64,000 bases of DNA from Roseivivax jejudonensis. GTDB taxonomy: Bacteria; Pseudomonadota; Alphaproteobacteria; Rhodobacterales; Rhodobacteraceae. Positions 61,294-64,000 of this stretch are shown here, piece after piece. How positions within the stretch are numbered: position 1 is the first letter of the stretch; each line of letters starts with the position of its first letter. Both the position numbers and the translations under genes were made by a program. The stretch lies in NCBI RefSeq assembly GCF_900172265.1, contig NZ_FWFK01000005.1, positions 341,117 to 405,116 on the forward strand, in the 5' to 3' direction. The notes under the pieces were generated by a model. It worked only from the letters and a program-made list of their open reading frames with translations, searched no databases and had not been told where the DNA came from.

Positions 61294-61782
61294 TCAGGGC
61301 ATCAGCACGGTGTCGATAACGTGGATCACGCCGTTCGAGGCCTCGATGTCGGCCTGCGTTACGGTCGCATCGCCAACCATCACGGTGTCGCCGTCGATCG
61401 ACACGGTGACCGAGGATCCCTCGACCGTTTCGGCTTCCATGCCATCGGACAGGTCGGCCGACATGACGGCGCCCGGCACGACGTGATAGGTCAGGATCGA
61501 GGTCAGCTGATCCTGGTTCTCCTCCATCAGAAGCTCGTCGACCGTGCCGTCCGGCAGGGCTTCGAACGCCTCGTCGGTCGGCGCAAAGACGGTGTAGGGG
61601 CCTTCGCCGGTCAGTGTCTCGACGAGACCTGCGGATTCGGCTGCGGCCAACAGGGTCGAGAAGTTGCCCGCGTCCTGCGCGGTCTCGACGATGTTCATCT
61701 CGCCGTCCTGCGCGCTGGCAAAGCCGGTCATCGCGGTCAGGGCTGTGGCGGCGGTCAGGGCGAGCGTGGTTCTGCGGAACAT
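61294..61782 (-). CDS. Exported fasciclin-domain protein (3)
   Basis: A 162-residue protein with a clear Sec signal peptide (cleavage near ASAQ, residue 24) and a canonical FAS1 domain: YTVFAPTDEAFEALP, TYHVVPG and NGVIHVIDTVLMP. The mature part is acidic. A GGAGGAG site precedes ATG 61782. It is separated from fasciclin 2 by 124 bases, so it may be expressed separately, and is divergent from msrPQ. Confidence 0.9.
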   Translation of the reverse strand: MFRRTTLALTAATALTAMTGFASAQDGEMNIVETAQDAGNFSTLLAAAESAGLVETLTGEGPYTVFAPTDEAFEALPDGTVDELLMEENQDQLTSILTYHVVPGAVMSADLSDGMEAETVEGSSVTVSIDGDTVMVGDATVTQADIEASNGVIHVIDTVLMP

Positions 61783-62085
61783 TTGGAACTCCTCCGGTTT
61801 CGCATGTGCGATGCCGATTGCGACATCTGCCGGGGCTACGACTCTCGGGCGGCGGCAGTTCATCATCAAATCCATGCGCGTTCGCCTTTACGTTGCGCTG
61901 CCGCGCGCTAAGCCGCGCCGATTTGCGAGGGCAAGAACATCTTCGTGACCCCGCCCCGGGTCGGTGTGATCGCCTGACTGGTCGGCCGCTTTGTTGCAGC
62001 CCGCCAACCGGAACGTGACAGCGCCGTGCTTGGGTCGCCGCGGCGGCGCGGCTACCTTCCCCGACGGGAACATAGGAGATGCGAG
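61783..62085. other. Divergent promoter region between fasciclin 3 and msrP
   Basis: 303 bases with no supported gene. Promoters for both directions must lie here. GGCTACCTTC (62050-62059), 27 bases before msrP, also occurs on the minus strand upstream of fasciclin 2 (61231-61222). I see no TGATCC-N18-TAAGA match. Confidence 0.5.
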
Positions 62086-63000
62086 ATGGCCCGACGCTGG
62101 ACACCCGACCTGACGCGGAACGACGTGACACCGGAGAACGTCTACCTCAGCCGCCGCAGCCTGATCGGCGGCATCGCCGCCGGCGCCGGGCTCGGCCTCG
62201 CGGGCGCGCCCGCGCGCGCGCAGAATGATGCCGCCGCTCTCGAGCCCAACAGCTGGGAGGACATCACCTCCTACAACAACTACTACGAGTTCGGCACGGA
62301 CAAGCGCGACCCCGCGCGCCACGCCGGACAGCTGACGACCGCGCCCTGGAGCGTTCGGATCGACGGCCTGGTCGACCGCCCCGGAGAGTACGCGTTCGAG
62401 GATATCATGGCCGGCATGGATCTCGAGGAGCGCATCTACCGGTTCCGCTGTGTCGAGGCGTGGTCGATGGTCGTGCCCTGGACCGGGTTCGAACTCGCCG
62501 ATCTGCTCGACATGGCCGGCGTGCAGGATGGCGCAACTCACGTCGCCTTCGAGACGGTGCTGCGCCCCGACGAGATGCCGGGCGTGTCCCGCCCGGTTCT
62601 GGAATGGCCCTATGTCGAGGGGCTGCGGCTCGACGAGGCGGTGCATCCCCTGACGATCATGGCCACAGGCATCTACGGCCGCGACATCCCAAACCAGAAC
62701 GGTGCGCCGCTGCGGCTGGTTGTGCCGTGGAAGTACGGCTTCAAGTCGATCAAGTCGATCGTGCGGATCACCCTGACCGACAGCGAACCGCCGACGTCGT
62801 GGAACAAGGCCAATCCGCGGGAATACGGTTTCTACTCGAACGTGAACCCGAACGTCGACCACCCGCGCTGGAGCCAGGCCACGGAGCGCGAGATCGGTGG
62901 CGGCCTGTTCAGTCCGCGCAAGCCGACCCTCATGTTCAACGGGTACGAGGACGAGGTGGCCGATCTCTACGCGGGCATGGACCTGGCGGAGAACTTCTGA
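62086..63000 (+). CDS. msrP: Methionine sulfoxide reductase catalytic subunit MsrP
   Basis: A 304-residue periplasmic molybdoenzyme of the YedY type. The Tat signal has SRRSLIGG (Arg23-Arg24). The molybdenum-ligand Cys122 is in [14 protein letters not shown], with [23 protein letters not shown] further on. It repairs oxidised methionines in periplasmic proteins using electrons from MsrQ. Start at 62086, after AGGAG; the one-base overlap of stop and msrQ start (TGATG) indicates coupling. Confidence 0.95.
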   Translation: MARRWTPDLTRNDVTPENVYLSRRSLIGGIAAGAGLGLAGAPARAQNDAAALEPNSWEDITSYNNYYEFGTDKRDPARHAGQLTTAPWSVRIDGLVDRPGEYAFEDIMAGMDLEERIYRFRCVEAWSMVVPWTGFELADLLDMAGVQDGATHVAFETVLRPDEMPGVSRPVLEWPYVEGLRLDEAVHPLTIMATGIYGRDIPNQNGAPLRLVVPWKYGFKSIKSIVRITLTDSEPPTSWNKANPREYGFYSNVNPNVDHPRWSQATEREIGGGLFSPRKPTLMFNGYEDEVADLYAGMDLAENF

Positions 63001-63602
63001 TGCTGGCCGACCGGATCAATGCCGCCGCGCGGCGCCTGCCGGTCTGGCCGCTCTACCTGCTCGGCGCGCTGCCGCCGCTGTGGTGGCTGTGGCTCGGCCT
63101 GACCGGGGGGCTCGGCGTCGAGCCGATCGAGGTGCTGGAGCACCGGCTGGGCGAGGCGGCGCTTCAGATCCTGATCGCCGGCCTCGTCGTGTCGCCGTTG
63201 CGGCGGCACCTCGGCGTGAACCTGATCCGGTTTCGACGGGCGCTCGGCATTCTCGCCTTCTCCTATGTCTTTCTTCACCTCCTGGTCTGGCTCGTCCTCG
63301 ACGTGCAGATCCCGGCACAGATCTGGGCCGACATCGTGAAGCGTCCCTACATCACGGTCGGCATGGCGGGCTTCATCCTTCTCTTGCCGTTGGTGGTGAC
63401 ATCGAACGACCGCGCGGTGCGTCGGCTCGGCGCGGGGTGGCGCAAGCTGCACCGGCTGACCTACCCCGCGGTGTTCCTCGGGGCGCTGCACTACGTGATG
63501 CTGGCCAAGGGCTTCCAGTTCGAGCCGCTGCTGTATCTCGCGGCCGTCGTGGCGCTACTTCTGATCCGGCTGCCACGGCGCCGGGGGGCCGTCACGGCCT
63601 GA
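63000..63602 (+). CDS. msrQ: Heme-binding membrane subunit MsrQ
   Basis: A 200-residue protein with about five to six membrane helices of the ferric-reductase-like fold. Candidate heme ligands are His in SYVFLHLLVW and His in KLHRLTYPAVFLGALHYV. It passes electrons from the quinone pool or a flavin reductase to MsrP. A strong hairpin terminator follows 14 bases after the stop. Confidence 0.93.
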   Translation: MLADRINAAARRLPVWPLYLLGALPPLWWLWLGLTGGLGVEPIEVLEHRLGEAALQILIAGLVVSPLRRHLGVNLIRFRRALGILAFSYVFLHLLVWLVLDVQIPAQIWADIVKRPYITVGMAGFILLLPLVVTSNDRAVRRLGAGWRKLHRLTYPAVFLGALHYVMLAKGFQFEPLLYLAAVVALLLIRLPRRRGAVTA

Positions 63603-63615
63603 CTGGCCCTCGTGG

Positions 63616-63658
63616 CGCGACTCGTCGCGGCTGATGCGGGGCCGCGAGTCGCGATTTT
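63616..63658 (+). terminator. Terminator after msrPQ
   Basis: Outer stem CGCGACTCG / CGAGTCGCG (9 bp, perfect) with a 20-base GC-rich loop that can pair internally, followed by ATTTT. Confidence 0.75.
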
Positions 63659-63880
63659 CCGGTCCGGATTCGGCAGATTCCCGACCGGACCGAAGGCTTG
63701 GTCCCGATCTCTGTGGACAAGTCTGTGGGCAGCTCGAGGCGTTGGCGCAGGGCTGCTGCAGGGCCGGATACATCATTGCGTTCGACGTCGGGTCAGACGC
63801 AATATATAGCCCTCAAACCCATGAATTTGCTCGATTTCGGGCTGAAACGAAAAAAATCGCGCCGACGCTGAAATTTCCGC

Positions 63881-63909
63881 TTGCAGGGTTTGGGGGTGAT
63901 CCGTAAATA
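63881..63909 (+). promoter_or_regulatory. Strong sigma-70-type promoter, candidate rrn promoter
   Basis: TTGCAG, exactly 17 bases, TAAATA. Upstream is an A-rich tract (AAACGAAAAAAATCG, 63845-63859) resembling an UP element; downstream is a GC-rich start region (GCCCCTCA) typical of stringently controlled promoters. Confidence 0.6.
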
Positions 63910-64000
63910 GCCCCTCACCGGCGGCGCTGAGGCGCGGTTGGGGCGCCAGACGGGGCGGACGGGCTGAGGCGGCGATGCTGCTGGCGTTTGGATCGCAGAC

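Larger units (their letters stand above)
63603..64000. other. Gene-free right end, probable leader of a stable-RNA operon
   Basis: 398 bases without a supported protein gene. Contents in order: the msrPQ terminator, a GGTCCGG/CCGGACC inverted repeat (from 63661), an AT-richer segment with A-tracts (63830-63880), a strong promoter (63881-63909), then GC-rich sequence beginning GCCCCTCACC. The layout is that of an rRNA operon upstream region, but no rRNA sequence is inside the window. Confidence 0.5.

Noticed and set aside
62476..62500. GGGTTCGAACTC resembling a tRNA T-loop
   Set aside because: It lies within the msrP coding sequence and no cloverleaf can be formed around it. No tRNA gene was found in the window.
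63712..63720. DnaA-box-like TGTGGACAA near the right end
   Set aside because: One mismatch and isolated; more likely part of the region before a stable-RNA promoter.

Overview
This is a GC-rich chromosomal window from an alphaproteobacterium, most likely the Rhodobacteraceae (Roseobacter/Rhodobacter lineage). The evidence is an ECF11 RpoE-ChrR pair with TGATCC/TAAGA-type promoters next to a five-gene operon matching the singlet-oxygen (furan fatty acid) operon of Rhodobacter sphaeroides, a C-P lyase cluster carrying a DUF1045 gene, and scattered GGCAAGATGAAG-type intergenic repeats. Genes are tightly packed, often with ATGA/GTGA/TGATG stop-start overlaps. I found no tRNA, CRISPR array, insertion sequence or prophage. 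The right edge appears to enter the leader of a stable-RNA (probably rRNA) operon.

Layout. 1-1.2 kb: start of a leftward MnmD-like gene and a divergent MnmC-C-like FAD oxidoreductase. 1.26-3.6 kb: tungstate transporter tupBCA. 3.7-8.4 kb, leftward: a paraquat-inducible (Pqi) lipid-transport operon with a split PqiA and a PqiB whose tail holds 123-residue tandem repeats. 8.6-16.9 kb: a Gfo/Idh/MocA gene divergent from an SsuD-like flavin monooxygenase, an aldo/keto reductase, a flavin reductase, a complete TRAP transporter and a YeiH-type exporter. This gene set resembles the sulfoquinovose monooxygenase (sulfo-SMO) pathway, here fed by a TRAP rather than an ABC importer, and is the most interesting metabolic system in the window. 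16.9-18.1 kb: a BNR-repeat protein.

18.1-31.4 kb: an almost complete phosphonate locus: phnCDEE and a hexapeptide transferase behind a Pho box, phnF, phnGHI, phnJ, a VOC gene, phnKLN, a DUF1045 2H-phosphoesterase and phnM. A small membrane-protein ORF lies antisense between phnI and phnJ. 31.5-34.5 kb: folD, chorismate mutase and fhs. 34.8-39.9 kb: a bacterial voltage-gated sodium channel, a 2-hydroxyacid dehydrogenase, mutL and rmuC. 40.2-46.0 kb: a homodimeric-type pyruvate dehydrogenase operon, aceE-aceF-lpd, whose E3 carries its own lipoyl domain.

46.1-52.6 kb: an orphan MbcA/ParS-like antitoxin domain, chrR-rpoE, and a divergent operon (flavin amine oxidase, DUF1365, MFS, DUF3833, SDR). 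52.6-55.4 kb: DNA polymerase IV, a Nudix hydrolase, an unknown protein, and an OMP-decarboxylase-like gene that has lost its catalytic lysines and a conventional start codon. 55.6-57.2 kb: a membrane-anchored Ser/Glu/Gly/Ala-rich protein with an 18-bp tandem repeat. 57.4-60.0 kb: clpB behind a near-consensus sigma-32 promoter. 60.1-63.6 kb: three fasciclin-domain genes divergent from msrPQ. Oxidative and envelope stress is the shared theme of the right third.
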